Positions 1 through 9,574 are shown, counted from the stretch's first letter. The stretch is 64,000 bases of DNA from CAJINA01 sp964636125 (GCA_964636125.1 CAZWPX010000001.1:1-64000), one strand, 5' to 3'. Notes: generated by a model from the letters alone, not told the origin. Translations and numbers: made by a program.

Positions 1-173
1 CAGTGGCTGGTTAATAAGAGCCAGGCTTTACAATATTAACGATATTCCTGCCCTTTAAAACCCACCTATCAGAAGCGTAATGGTCGTAGTTCTGTGCGGC
101 AGAATTATTCAGCGATTAAAACAATATATGCTGGATAATTTCGGGTATTCCATAAACTGTGGGCCCCTAATGA

Positions 174-257
174 ATTACCCCGCAGCAAGCTGACGGGGTA
201 TCCCTTGAGGATAGTTTCTTTTTATCGCCGCAAACGGCGGGGAACAAAACCCCAAGG
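174..257 (-). terminator. Nested hairpins 3' of the EamA gene
   Basis: Just past the stop of the minus-strand exporter there are stacked inverted repeats: CGCCG/CGGCG around a 4-base loop, TACCCCG/CGGGGTA around an 11-base loop, and an outer ATCCCTT/AAGGGAT pair. On the minus strand the first stem is followed by ATAAAAAG, a weak T/A-rich tract. I read this as a termination or 3'-protection structure. It could also be a dispersed palindromic repeat. The rest of bases 1-260 shows no gene. Confidence 0.4.
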
Positions 258-260
258 GAT

Positions 261-1172
261 TTAAACTCGTATGGTATGTAATTTATTAAAAACCCAACGG
301 AATGTTTTTTGGGGTGTCAGAATAATCAAATTGCCTGCGAGTACAAGCCCAACGCCTACTGACGCGTTGGTAGTCCAGCGATATCCCTCAAACATGGTAG
401 AAAGAATCAGTGCGATAAGCGGCATTAGCAATGTGACATATGCCGCATATTCAGCGCCGACGCGGCCAATCAACAGCATATAACAGCCGAAAGCTACAAT
501 TGAGCCGAACAGGGTCAGGTAGAGCATCGGACCCAGATAGCCCAGGGACCAGTCCATGGTCAGTGTTCCACCCATCATATAATGAATGAATAGCGTTAGC
601 AAACCGCCATAAGCCATTCCATATGCATTAGCCTGGGTAACGGGCACGCCTTTTTTTGTGTGACGGGTGCTGACCACATTGCCCACGGATGCCATATAAG
701 CTCCGGCAAAAGCGATGAGTAGCCCTATCAGTCCACGGGTAGCGGAAAGGGCGGTCAGGTCCTGCCAGAAAACGATACAGATACCGGTAAGTCCCAGGAG
801 ACCGCCGTAAAAGGCTCGCCAGGCAACCGGCTGCCGCATGAAAATCCATAAATTAAGGATATTCATCATCAGAATGGTTGAAAAGACAATCGCCACCAGC
901 CCGCTTGTCATGTACGTCGTGGCCAGATAACTGCCGCAGTAGCTTAGGCCGAACAGGGTGAAGCCCTGCAACATCATGAAACCTTGATCCTGAAGAGAAA
1001 ATTTCAGCCGTTTCCGGGTAAGGCGGCAATAGGCCAGGAGAATCAGGGCCGCCAGGCAGAATCGGTAGGCAACTGACAAGACCGGCGGCACCTGGGTGAG
1101 TTGAAGTTTGATCGCCAGCCAGGTGGAGCCCCAAATCAGTGAGGCACTGACATATAGAAAAAAATTCAGCAT
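261..1172 (-). CDS. EamA/DMT-family transporter (exporter)
   Basis: A 303-residue hydrophobic protein with about ten predicted membrane helices in two repeats, the usual layout of EamA (drug/metabolite transporter) proteins. The N-terminus carries the typical WGSTW motif in the first helix. The family exports amino acids, metabolites or drugs across the inner membrane; the substrate cannot be read from sequence. The ATG start lies 16 bases after the stop of a small membrane protein, so the two are probably co-transcribed. A LysR regulator is divergent upstream, a common arrangement for a regulated exporter. A second EamA gene lies at 6654-7550. Confidence 0.9.
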   Translation of the reverse strand: MLNFFLYVSASLIWGSTWLAIKLQLTQVPPVLSVAYRFCLAALILLAYCRLTRKRLKFSLQDQGFMMLQGFTLFGLSYCGSYLATTYMTSGLVAIVFSTILMMNILNLWIFMRQPVAWRAFYGGLLGLTGICIVFWQDLTALSATRGLIGLLIAFAGAYMASVGNVVSTRHTKKGVPVTQANAYGMAYGGLLTLFIHYMMGGTLTMDWSLGYLGPMLYLTLFGSIVAFGCYMLLIGRVGAEYAAYVTLLMPLIALILSTMFEGYRWTTNASVGVGLVLAGNLIILTPQKTFRWVFNKLHTIRV

Positions 1173-1188
1173 GGTAATATCTATGCCT

Positions 1189-1446
1189 TCAGTTCAACCG
1201 CCCCACCAGTGAGGCAATTGCAATGGAAAATGCAATCCAAAAGAGAGCCTTCATTAACCCGGGGATATGGATACTGCTGCACATCATTTGCATCCGCTTT
1301 TTTGTGCCATCTGTCTTGGAGGAATCTTCCGGCGAGAAAAGAAACAGCATTGCCTGGTTGCTTTTGCCCATAAGTTCAAAAATGAGATTTATCCCTCTGG
1401 CAACCAAATCATATCTCAAGAACGAACGTTGCGTATAAACCAGCAT
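1189..1446 (-). CDS. Small hypothetical protein with C-terminal membrane helix
   Basis: An 85-residue protein I do not recognise. The start is placed at ATG 1446 because AGGAGG sits 5 bases upstream; the in-frame GTG at 1452 would overlap that ribosome site. The N-terminal half is polar and basic. The last 25 residues (PGLMKALFWIAFSIAIASLV) form one likely membrane helix. It is the first gene of a probable two-gene operon with the EamA exporter and is divergent from the LysR gene. The strong ribosome site and the operon position argue that it is real; no function is proposed. Confidence 0.6.
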   Translation of the reverse strand: MLVYTQRSFLRYDLVARGINLIFELMGKSNQAMLFLFSPEDSSKTDGTKKRMQMMCSSIHIPGLMKALFWIAFSIAIASLVGRLN

Positions 1447-1552
1447 ACCCACCTCCTGTTTGATGCGAGAAAGTTTGTTTCTGTTGCTAATATAAGAAGA
1501 AGGGCATAATAAGTAAAATTAAACAATTTAAACCATAGAATAAGGTGGGCTT

Positions 1553-2482
1553 ATGTTACAGAACCTGGAACGATTGAAAGTATTTTACTATGTGTTTTCC
1601 GAGAAGGGTGTCGGGGCTGCTGCAAAAACCCTGAACGTTTCCCAGTCCGCAGTAAGCCAGGCACTTCAGAAATTCGAAGGCGAAATCAAATGCCCCCTGT
1701 TTACCCGCCTTCATAAGCGGTTGGTTCCGACAGAGGCCGGCGAACGTCTGTTCGCAATTGTCCAGCCCTTCATGGGGAAGATGGATGCATGGCTTCAAAC
1801 CATCGCGCAAGCGAAAGAGCAGCCTGTCGGGGAACTTCGCATCGGGGCTCCCGCAGAGTTCGGCAAAGCCTATCTCCCGGCAATCGCCGCAAGCTTTCGG
1901 CAGCGCTATCCCGATGTCACCTTTTATCTTAAATTGGGCGATGCGGGCACATTATTGCCGATGGTTGAAAAAGGACGGATCGATTTTGCTCTGGTGGACG
2001 TATTTCTAACCCAGAATCGCTTTTTCGGGAACCTGGATATCTACCATTTCGCACCCATCGTGGAAGAGGAGGTACTCCTGACCTGCTCGAGGCAGTACTA
2101 TGCAAAATCTATTAAAGAAGACCATTCACTCAAAAACCTGTCCCGGCAGCAGTACATCACGTATCGCCATAATGCCCAGAGCGTCAGAAACTGGTTCAAA
2201 CACCATTTCGGGAAATACAATGTCCCTTTTAAAGTCGTTCTGACCGTCGATAGCCACCAAGCCGTCATTTCCGCCATCCGCCATCACCTTGGCATGGGGA
2301 TGGTCGCATCACACCTGGTCAAAGACGAAATTCAAAAGGGTCAGATCATCCCCATCAACACTTCAAAACCAACGATCATCAACCAGATATCCCTTGTCAA
2401 CCTGCAGGACAAGATTCCCACCCTGACGGAAAAAGTGTTCGTAAATTTTCTTGTGGACAAGATCAAGGTGATGGGAATCTGA
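1553..2482 (+). CDS. LysR-family transcriptional regulator
   Basis: A 309-residue LysR-type regulator of standard family length. Residues 1-60 form the winged helix-turn-helix (motif NVSQSAVSQALQKFE). Residues about 90-300 form the two-lobed periplasmic-binding-like effector domain. AAGGTGG precedes the ATG. It is divergent from the small membrane protein/EamA operon, with about 106 bases between start codons, so it probably controls that operon and itself. The spacer holds an AT-rich imperfect palindrome around 1518-1531 that could be part of its operator. The effector is unknown. Confidence 0.9.
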   Translation: MLQNLERLKVFYYVFSEKGVGAAAKTLNVSQSAVSQALQKFEGEIKCPLFTRLHKRLVPTEAGERLFAIVQPFMGKMDAWLQTIAQAKEQPVGELRIGAPAEFGKAYLPAIAASFRQRYPDVTFYLKLGDAGTLLPMVEKGRIDFALVDVFLTQNRFFGNLDIYHFAPIVEEEVLLTCSRQYYAKSIKEDHSLKNLSRQQYITYRHNAQSVRNWFKHHFGKYNVPFKVVLTVDSHQAVISAIRHHLGMGMVASHLVKDEIQKGQIIPINTSKPTIINQISLVNLQDKIPTLTEKVFVNFLVDKIKVMGI

Positions 2483-2863
2483 GGCAATGCGGTCTGCACA
2501 ATAATTCTGGTATTCCTTGGTGAGAGGAATATCAGGAATACCATCGGACCATGGTCGTTAGTCTGGGGGCTCGGTAAGGGCCAAACTGATCGGATGGATA
2601 CTTTTCTTTGAACTAATGACGGAAGTTTTCATATTATAAACAGCCCTCTAAAACCAAATTGGCCGGCCAGGGCCTTGCCTCCAGGTTTGACACGTTTCAG
2701 GCCACTTCTTAGTATATGTTTAGAACCTGTTGAAAAACAGTCCTGTCCCGGCCTGGACTGAACCAGCTTCTATTCGGTCTTCCCGTGGATCTTCCCGCCT
2801 AACATCATTCAGTTTTCAAAAGCAGGTTCGCTTTCAGCCAAACGCTCTGAAGAAGGGGGCGTG
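2483..2863. other. Intergenic region, no gene seen
   Basis: No convincing reading frame. It contains one copy (2531-2557) of a 27-base repeat that recurs at 6350-6376, on the other side of the following large gene. Confidence 0.5.
2531..2557 (+). repeat. 27-base direct repeat, copy 1
   Basis: 25 of 27 bases match 6350-6376 in the same orientation; the core is AATACCATCG(G/A)ACCATGG. The copies flank the pseudokinase/protease gene, 3.8 kb apart. The similarity does not extend into the flanks. Confidence 0.6.
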
Positions 2864-5800
2864 ATGAAGCTTTGCCAGAAATGCGGCCAAATTATTGCGG
2901 AAGAGATGGCCCTTTGTCCTATTTGCGGGCAGACGGTGATCCAGGGGCGTAAGTTTATTGATAATTACCGGATCGTTCATATTCTTCACGAAGGGTATGC
3001 CAGCATCCTTTGCAAGGCCGTGCAAATCGGCACTGAAAAGCCGGTCATGATTCGCATATTTACATCGGCTTCCGGGGTTGACGATCGCATTGCCAACCGC
3101 CTGAAACAGGAACTGAAAGAGCTGCGTAAACTGCCCTCGGAGCACTTCGTCGAGCATTACGAAATAAAACGTTCTGCCGATGGCACCTGGTACCGGGTAA
3201 GTGAATGGGTGGCGGCCCTTAACTGGAGCGACCTTGTGACCGGGTCGCTTTTAAAGGATCCGGCGACGGTCTTCAAGCTCTTTGCCGACATTGCCAAACG
3301 TCTGGACAGTCTTCACCGGCGAGGCCATTTTATTCCCCACATCATCCTGGATGACATAATGGTGTCGGAAGATCCGGCCGGTATGCTTGGTGTCAAGATT
3401 GACTATAAACTGTCGCGGTTCCTTGACCCGGGAAAAGTCAGGCCGGGTCCCATGCTCAAACATCTTACAGAAAACCATCCGGATATCGTCAACGGGCGTC
3501 CCCTGGATTACAGGAGCGACATTTGGTCGTTAGGAAAGATATTTATGGAAATCCTGACTGCCGATTTTCAAGCCAAAGATTATCTAACGCAAATCGAGCG
3601 GTTGCCGATGCCCGGACGCATCCGGAAACTGATAAAGACGATGCTTGCCGATGACCCTGATCTGAGGCCCCGCGTCATGGACGACGTTGTCCGGATACTA
3701 GGTGGTGTCAAGAAGGAAGAACTTAAAAAGGTCCGCATGCGACGGTTCCTGTTTCCGCAGACGTTGGCCCGGGACCTGCTGCTACTGCGAAAAAGGCAGC
3801 GTCTGCTGGCAGCGATACTGGTAGGTGTCATCCTGACTATCGGGATCACAGTCTACCATTATCAAAAACGGATGCAGCATGACGAGACGGTCCTGTTCCA
3901 GTATGCACAGGAATACTCGGCGGCAGTTGCTTTCGTACTGGTCGAATACTGGCTGGCCCTGGATGAAACCGTCATATACAAAAACCGGACGGAGGGAACG
4001 GCTTTTCTGGCGGACGTTCAAGGATACCTGCTTACCAATCGTCACGTAGCCTGCCCCTGGATCGAGGATACCCATTTCCACACCATTATCGAAACCCTTG
4101 CGCAGAACGCCGGGGTCCCTGAATTCGGCTATGGAATCTATCTGTGGTTTGAAGGCGAACGGGCCTTTTTCAAGCCACCGGTTGTTTCCGGAAGTACCGA
4201 TCTGGCAGATATATACGTTCTTGAGTCTGCCTATCGGTCAGATGGCAGCCCGAAGCTCACCATAGCCGGCGTCGCCAATCCCATACGGGATCCGCGCATG
4301 CGGGGCACCGCATCCATTGCGGATGATTTTGCCGTACTTAAAATCGATCCGTCTCGCGTCACGGCCAAGCCGATTCCCCTGGGGGACGAAATGGAGGCGG
4401 AGCAGGTCCCCCGGCTCTCACCGGTGATTACGCTGGGGTTTCCCCTGGGGCGGCGGACCCAGGGCCGGGTCGTCAATGTCAGCGCTACCCGTGGTTACAT
4501 CCGTCGCAGTTTCGAAGATCTACTGCAGGTGGACTCTTCGATGCATATGGGGAGCAGCGGCGGCCCGGTTATCGATATGCAAGGGCAGGTTATCGGGATT
4601 GCGTCCAGTGTTGCCTCGGAAAGGATCCCCGGGCCGCTACCGGTGGTAACCCCATTGGCGGATATCGGGATGGTTCTGCCAATTTCAAAGGTAATTCCAT
4701 TTTTAAACGATTTACGTAAAGGGAGAGTCAAGTGGAACGGTGTTTTTGATTTCGCCCTACTGGGGAAACTGAAAAAGATTGAGGAACTGGCGGTGGCCGG
4801 GAAATGGGAAACGGCCCGAGAAATGGCCCTGGCAGAAATTGAACGCAATCCAGGCCCGGCCCTTTACATGGCGGCGGGCATGCTTTCTTACGGTCTCGGT
4901 GACCTACAGGCCGCCCGGGACATTTTCAGCCAGGCTCTGTCGATGGACGCCGGCAATCACCATGCCCGGCTCATGCTGTTTTTGATTGACTGGCATGCAG
5001 GTTACGGTCCAGTCAGTGCCCAGCGACGGACCTTGCTGAAACTTGATTGGCGGTCACCGCAGGAATTCATCGGTTATGTGGCCCGCGTACTTGACGGTCA
5101 AGTCGATCGGGAGCGGGCGTTGTCCAGCGGTGAGAGTCAAACTGAATCAGGCTGGCTGAATTATTTTGTCGGTATCGATCGGATTTCTGCGGGGGATCTG
5201 GCTGGCGGGCAGCAACTTATCGAACAGGCCGTTTTGACAGCCGATACCGACTCCTGGATATACTTTTTGGCTAGAAAAATGATTGCAAAGATACGCCACC
5301 TCCGTCTGGCCGCGATGACCAATAACAATGATCGGAACTGTTACCTATCTGAGAACAGAAAATTCGACCGGATTATGGCAGCGGATTATAAAGAGTCCCT
5401 GAAAAAAAGGGCCCGGCAGGAGGCTGCCTACGCAAAACTGATGGATGAATCTGTCACGGTTGTTGAGAAGCGGCGTCTTCTGGAAACGCTGATAGTCGAT
5501 GACCCGGACAATGGAGACCTCCTCACAGGCCTGGCTTTTCATTATGCCATGGCCCGCGAATGGGACCGGGCCCTCAATGTGGCCGACCGTTTTTTGAACG
5601 ATGCTCGCCGGGAGAGTGCCAGCCGACTGAGCGTAGGCTTGCTCGTAGCGCAAATTCTGTATTACACCGGGCAAAAAGAGGCCGCGCGGCGGGCTTTGCA
5701 AAAATTCCACCAGGAGATCCATGATGCCTGGTACCGGTCGATTGCCGAGTGCCTGCTGGGGCAATATCAGGCCGAAAAGTTGATTGAAAAAGCGCATGCC

Positions 5801-5986
5801 AACCCCGCCGACCTGATAACGGCCCACGTGGCTCTCGGTTTTAAGGCCGAAGCGGACAAGGATATCCCGCGGGCGATGAAGCACTACAAAGAGGCCATGA
5901 CGACTTACTTGAATGACTGGGTGGAATATGATCTCGCCCGGTCGAATTTGAGTCGGTTAAAGGCGGTAAAGGACGCCAATTCATGA
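2864..5986 (+). CDS. Zinc-ribbon/pseudokinase/TM/trypsin-like protease/TPR protein
   Basis: A 1040-residue multidomain membrane protein (numbering from a GTG at 2861; ATG 2864 fits the AGGGGG ribosome site better). Cys5/8/19/22 form a zinc ribbon. Residues about 36-280 have a protein-kinase fold with the active site lost: the catalytic loop reads IPH in place of HRD, the DFG position reads DYK, and the ATP lysine appears to be Arg. The structural DIWSLGKI motif is kept. One membrane helix follows at about 315-334. Residues about 375-615 form a trypsin-like (HtrA-type) protease with a plausible intact triad: His395 in TNRHVA, Asp489 before FAVLKI, and Ser566 in GSSGGP. The rest is TPR-like helical repeats. 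By the positive-inside pattern, the pseudokinase faces the cytoplasm and the protease and TPRs face the periplasm. Substrate unknown. Confidence 0.85.
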   Translation: MKLCQKCGQIIAEEMALCPICGQTVIQGRKFIDNYRIVHILHEGYASILCKAVQIGTEKPVMIRIFTSASGVDDRIANRLKQELKELRKLPSEHFVEHYEIKRSADGTWYRVSEWVAALNWSDLVTGSLLKDPATVFKLFADIAKRLDSLHRRGHFIPHIILDDIMVSEDPAGMLGVKIDYKLSRFLDPGKVRPGPMLKHLTENHPDIVNGRPLDYRSDIWSLGKIFMEILTADFQAKDYLTQIERLPMPGRIRKLIKTMLADDPDLRPRVMDDVVRILGGVKKEELKKVRMRRFLFPQTLARDLLLLRKRQRLLAAILVGVILTIGITVYHYQKRMQHDETVLFQYAQEYSAAVAFVLVEYWLALDETVIYKNRTEGTAFLADVQGYLLTNRHVACPWIEDTHFHTIIETLAQNAGVPEFGYGIYLWFEGERAFFKPPVVSGSTDLADIYVLESAYRSDGSPKLTIAGVANPIRDPRMRGTASIADDFAVLKIDPSRVTAKPIPLGDEMEAEQVPRLSPVITLGFPLGRRTQGRVVNVSATRGYIRRSFEDLLQVDSSMHMGSSGGPVIDMQGQVIGIASSVASERIPGPLPVVTPLADIGMVLPISKVIPFLNDLRKGRVKWNGVFDFALLGKLKKIEELAVAGKWETAREMALAEIERNPGPALYMAAGMLSYGLGDLQAARDIFSQALSMDAGNHHARLMLFLIDWHAGYGPVSAQRRTLLKLDWRSPQEFIGYVARVLDGQVDRERALSSGESQTESGWLNYFVGIDRISAGDLAGGQQLIEQAVLTADTDSWIYFLARKMIAKIRHLRLAAMTNNNDRNCYLSENRKFDRIMAADYKESLKKRARQEAAYAKLMDESVTVVEKRRLLETLIVDDPDNGDLLTGLAFHYAMAREWDRALNVADRFLNDARRESASRLSVGLLVAQILYYTGQKEAARRALQKFHQEIHDAWYRSIAECLLGQYQAEKLIEKAHANPADLITAHVALGFKAEADKDIPRAMKHYKEAMTTYLNDWVEYDLARSNLSRLKAVKDANS

Positions 5987-6490
5987 GTAGGAAAACTTCC
6001 CGCCCCTGAACTATCCTTAATAAATACCCAATCGAAATTGCTCTCGGCTTTGAGAATGATGCAAAGTTGTCAAGCCCGGCACCACTGGCAGTAATCGATA
6101 TTTGGCAAAAAAGTTGATTGTATCGCGGATTCCGCGTCTTTTTGCTTATCTATGTAACTGAGAGCTATTGCCAAGTTCTCAGAATAGTGCGATTTCGCTT
6201 AAATTCTGAACACTTCAGAAGGTATTGCCCGACTCCACCTCACCTGGCTATCCCGGTAAGTGGCAAAGCCTGATTAACTGAAAGACCAAGATGCCACTGT
6301 GGTCACCCCGGTCTCAACACTATTTTCGATATTTCTCGGTTGTCACAAAATCAGAAATACCATCGAACCATGGTCGCATTATGCAATTTCAATGATAGGT
6401 GTGCTATTGAGATTTGTCGGAGATATAAAAAATTTTCAGCCCCGTGATATGTGCAGGATCATCGACCCTACCATAACAGTAGTACCACAC
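5987..6490. other. Intergenic region, no gene seen
   Basis: No supported gene. It holds the second copy of the 27-base repeat (6350-6376) and ends at an IS remnant. Confidence 0.5.
6350..6376 (+). repeat. 27-base direct repeat, copy 2
   Basis: Matches 2531-2557 at 25 of 27 positions in the same orientation. It lies 115 bases before the IS3-family remnant. Confidence 0.6.
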
Positions 6491-6602
6491 TGAACCGCCC
6501 CAGGTTTGACGGAGGCTCCAAAATTTGAGAGGGTGGAGTCATGTCAAAATCAATCAGATATTCCCCAGAGGTTAGAACGAGCAGTCCGGATGGTTTTTGA
6601 GC
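6491..6602 (+). mobile_element. Decayed left end of an IS3-family insertion sequence
   Basis: TGAACCGCCCCAGGTTTGAC at 6491 looks like an IS3-family terminal repeat. It is followed at 6541 by an ATG opening a frame that reads MSKSIRYSPEVR, the usual start of the IS3-group OrfA transposase helix-turn-helix. Two bases are missing after AGA: restoring GA gives RERAVRMVFE, the expected continuation, but the frame as it stands ends at TGA 6598. Similarity stops near 6602, so only the first 100 or so bases of the element remain. It cannot move. Confidence 0.7.
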
Positions 6603-6653
6603 TATGGATTGAAAATGCGAAACAATTCCGAACAAATTTATAGGGCAGCGTAA

Positions 6654-7550
6654 ATGACACAAACGATCGATCGTTCCTCATCAACGTGGCTTCGGCTAAT
6701 GCCCGGAGCATTTGTTTTTTTGTGGTCCACAGGCTTTATCGGCGCCAAGTACGGATTGCCTTATGCCGAGCCTTTGACTTTTCTGCTATATCGTTTTGTA
6801 ATCGTTATTTTCATTCTTGCAGCAATTTCGTTTTTCTCAAAAGCGCCGTGGCCTCGAGAACCGAAAAGGATATTGCATTGCTGCATTTCAGGTATCCTCC
6901 TCCATGGGGTATACTTGGGAGGTGTGTTCTGGTCGATCGGTCTCGGTATGCCGGCCGGAATTACAGCGCTTATCGTAGGAATACAACCCTTGCTAACCGC
7001 CATGCTATCCGGTCCAATATTGGGCGAAAAAGTCTCAGTTCGGCAATGGATTGCTCTCATGCTGGGTGTGCTGGGGGTTGGCCTGGTTCTCGCACCGCGT
7101 TTTATCGCGGGTTCCGTCGAAAATGTTACAGTAGCCAATATCTTTTTCAGCTTTTCAGCTTTGTTTGGGATAACACTTGGGACAATTTACCAGAAGATGT
7201 TTGTTTCCGGCGAGGATATAAGAACGAGCGGTGTTTTTCAGTACCTGGGCGCGGCAATCCTTGTCGGCGCAGGGGCATTCTTATTTGAAACTATGTCCGT
7301 CCAATGGACTATCCAGTTTGTCGGGGCTTTGTCTTGGCTCATTGTTGTTTTGTCACTTGGCGCAATCAGTTTATTGATATTGATCATACAATATGGTGCC
7401 GTCTCACGGGTTGCAACCATGTTTTACCTGGTCCCGCCGGTGACCTCTCTCATCGCCTTTTTTGTATTCAAAGAGCGTTTGACCGGCATTCAGCTGGCTG
7501 GCATGGTAATTACAGCATTTGCTGTTTGGTTAGCGAGTCGAGTACGCTGA
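6654..7550 (+). CDS. EamA/DMT-family transporter
   Basis: 298 residues, two EamA repeats and about ten membrane helices, starting with the common FVFLWSTGFIGAKYGLPYAE pattern that places the first helix. It is probably an inner-membrane metabolite exporter; the substrate is not readable. It is not closely similar to the EamA protein at 261-1172. It starts 52 bases after the IS remnant with only a weak ribosome site (GGGCAG), and no regulator is adjacent, so its expression signals may have been altered by the old insertion. That last point is inference. Confidence 0.88.
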   Translation: MTQTIDRSSSTWLRLMPGAFVFLWSTGFIGAKYGLPYAEPLTFLLYRFVIVIFILAAISFFSKAPWPREPKRILHCCISGILLHGVYLGGVFWSIGLGMPAGITALIVGIQPLLTAMLSGPILGEKVSVRQWIALMLGVLGVGLVLAPRFIAGSVENVTVANIFFSFSALFGITLGTIYQKMFVSGEDIRTSGVFQYLGAAILVGAGAFLFETMSVQWTIQFVGALSWLIVVLSLGAISLLILIIQYGAVSRVATMFYLVPPVTSLIAFFVFKERLTGIQLAGMVITAFAVWLASRVR

Positions 7551-8066
7551 ATTTTCACCTTTTTGTAAAAATTATAAGCACAGTGTTGGGGCGGTCTATA
7601 GGTGGTTTCATCTCTTCAAGGTTTATAAATGGCCCATCATGTAAATCCATTCCCAAATGATCATATGGGAAAAATAAAAGCATAAAAGTAAACCCACCTT
7701 AATCAAAAGAAAAATCAGACCTCATTACGTATAGTTGCCAACTATGCGCACTTCTGAAATATTCAAAACCTTACCAGAATAGGTCCGGTATTATTAAGTT
7801 TGATTTGAAACGGTGAATCGAAGAGCAGTTCTATATATTGTGGTTGGGTTAAATGGTGCTCACATACAGGTATGCTTTCAGCCTCGGTAAGTATCCTCCA
7901 TTCAACCTATCTTGCCACGAAACAAATATATCAATGTTACAAAAACATTGTGATATAAATAAGTTGTCTTAGCTTTGAAAGTTCATATTAAAGGCTATGC
8001 TATTGTGATCAATTAAGATACCCGATATGCATCAGCGCTTAAAATGTGAAGCTGTTTTTGCGCTGT
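7551..8066. other. AT-rich intergenic region, no gene seen
   Basis: About 500 AT-rich bases between convergent genes. No long frame, clear terminator or RNA gene was recognised. Confidence 0.5.
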
Positions 8067-9059
8067 TTACGGATGAAAAGGAAATAGAGTTTTAAAATCT
8101 CTTTTCATGCTAACGATGGTCCATGCGTTTTCCTTTGCAGTTTTTAGCAGATTAGATTTGTGGTATTCAAATTCTCTCTCAGGATCATCGTGATCTAAAA
8201 TGCAAACCATACTGGGCAATCCGCTTGCCGCCGTTACTTTCAACATGGCCAGATCTCCGCTCGAATTACCAAACGAAAAAATAGAGGGCAGCAAGCCCCT
8301 TTCTCTAATGCGCACAACCTTATTTTCATCGGCATTATAGGGCTCAAAATATGAAGCTTTCCTGATGAAGACCGGCTCTTTGTTGTCATTGTATGCCAGG
8401 CTGAATCCCACCATTGTTCCGATAATCTGATTGTCGGGAATATTCAAAATACCCCGGGATACGCTGCGAATAAATTCTTGTTGCGAGGTGGAGACAATGT
8501 AGACTCTAAACTGATGATCGGCCAGGTAGTCGATCAACTCGATCATTGGCTGGTAGAATAATTGTATGTAAGGCTGTTTATAGGTGGGATGCTTTTGCTC
8601 GCTTAGAAAGCGGCGACTGTAGTTTAAATATGATTTTAGCGATTCACCTTCAAATGCCTCAGCAATTGCGGCTTTTACATTTTTATTGAAATAGGCGGCG
8701 TTACCGTCAACAACAGCTTTGTATATGGGGTTGCTCTTCAGCTGAGGGTTTTGGGTTACTTTTTCCAACAATCTGTATTTGGTTAAGGCAACTTCTATAT
8801 AGTCGGGCTTTTCACACAAAATAGTCCCATCCATATCAAAAAATGCTTTTCGATATTCCACGGGGACAAAATCTTTGTTTGCTGGATCTGAGACTGAATT
8901 AACAAATGAAACAATTTTTTCTTTTACGAGTCCCGAATTCCAAGAACGCAGGTGACTATTAATCTCAAAATTGCTGATAACCTGGTCAGCTTCTGAATAA
9001 GGGTTTAAGCCTATGAGAAAAACAAAACACAAAAAAATAACGGACAAAAGTTTTTTCAT
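8067..9059 (-). CDS. Exported HAD-family phosphatase
   Basis: A 330-residue haloacid-dehalogenase-type hydrolase. The start is set at ATG 9059 because GAGG lies 6 bases upstream and it gives a clean signal peptide (MKKLLSVIFLCFVFLIGL, cleaved near SEADQ). An ATG at 9071 is also possible. Motif I is FDMDGT, with the nucleophile and acid Asp. Motif II is probably the VSTS segment. Motif IV is GNSSGDLAML. A large helical cap lies between motifs I and II. The protein probably removes phosphate from small molecules in the periplasm. It is a single gene with no linked partner, and the substrate is unknown. Confidence 0.85.
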   Translation of the reverse strand: MKKLLSVIFLCFVFLIGLNPYSEADQVISNFEINSHLRSWNSGLVKEKIVSFVNSVSDPANKDFVPVEYRKAFFDMDGTILCEKPDYIEVALTKYRLLEKVTQNPQLKSNPIYKAVVDGNAAYFNKNVKAAIAEAFEGESLKSYLNYSRRFLSEQKHPTYKQPYIQLFYQPMIELIDYLADHQFRVYIVSTSQQEFIRSVSRGILNIPDNQIIGTMVGFSLAYNDNKEPVFIRKASYFEPYNADENKVVRIRERGLLPSIFSFGNSSGDLAMLKVTAASGLPSMVCILDHDDPEREFEYHKSNLLKTAKENAWTIVSMKRDFKTLFPFHP

Positions 9060-9136
9060 TTTAAGCCTCATGGTCAGGGATTATGTGAATTTATAAAGTG
9101 CACTTATTTTTTCCGAGGCCCCTAGTCCCCGGGCGC

Positions 9137-9574
9137 TTAACGGGCCAGCTTGAATCGAATTCTCAGGACGCCATTTTCGAAATTCGAAGAGGTAATCCTG
9201 AATTTCCCGAGTTCGGCAGTTGTGCCCACATGCGGCCCGATACAGGGGCATTGATCGTAGTTACCGATGCGCACAATCCTGATCCGACTGCCGCTGTCTT
9301 GCGGAAGCCGTGAGAGGTCATACTTTTTTTCCGCTTCCGGGAGGGCCACAAATTCTTCTGTAACCGGCAGGTCCGCTTTTATCACCCCGTTGACTTTTTC
9401 TGTGAGCAGGCGCGCCTCTTCTGCGGTCAGCCGCCGTGTGAAATGATAGTCGCATTTTGATTTCTTTTTTTCAATATGCGCGCTGAAGCATCGCCCGGTG
9501 CCGAAAACCCGGACCATGGTCTGGTTGAGGATGTGTTCTGTTGTGTGCATGTGCGGGTCGAATTGTTTTTTCAT
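9137..9574 (-). CDS. AlaX-like tRNA-editing domain protein
   Basis: A 145-residue stand-alone editing domain related to the second-additional domain of alanyl-tRNA synthetase. The two zinc motifs are visible: HTTEH near the N-terminus and CIGPH near the C-terminus (HxxxH and CxxxH). The start is ATG 9574, preceded by AAGGGA; an upstream ATG at 9592 has no ribosome site. Such proteins hydrolyse Ser or Gly wrongly attached to tRNA-Ala. The substrate preference, and whether it acts on tRNA at all, are inferred from the family. The usual CGGTH context is CPCIGPHVGTT here, somewhat divergent. Confidence 0.75.
   Translation of the reverse strand: MKKQFDPHMHTTEHILNQTMVRVFGTGRCFSAHIEKKKSKCDYHFTRRLTAEEARLLTEKVNGVIKADLPVTEEFVALPEAEKKYDLSRLPQDSGSRIRIVRIGNYDQCPCIGPHVGTTAELGKFRITSSNFENGVLRIRFKLAR

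Noticed and set aside
5345..5884. 179-residue minus frame inside the pseudokinase-protease gene
   Set aside because: Shadow of the TPR-coding strand with no independent start signal.
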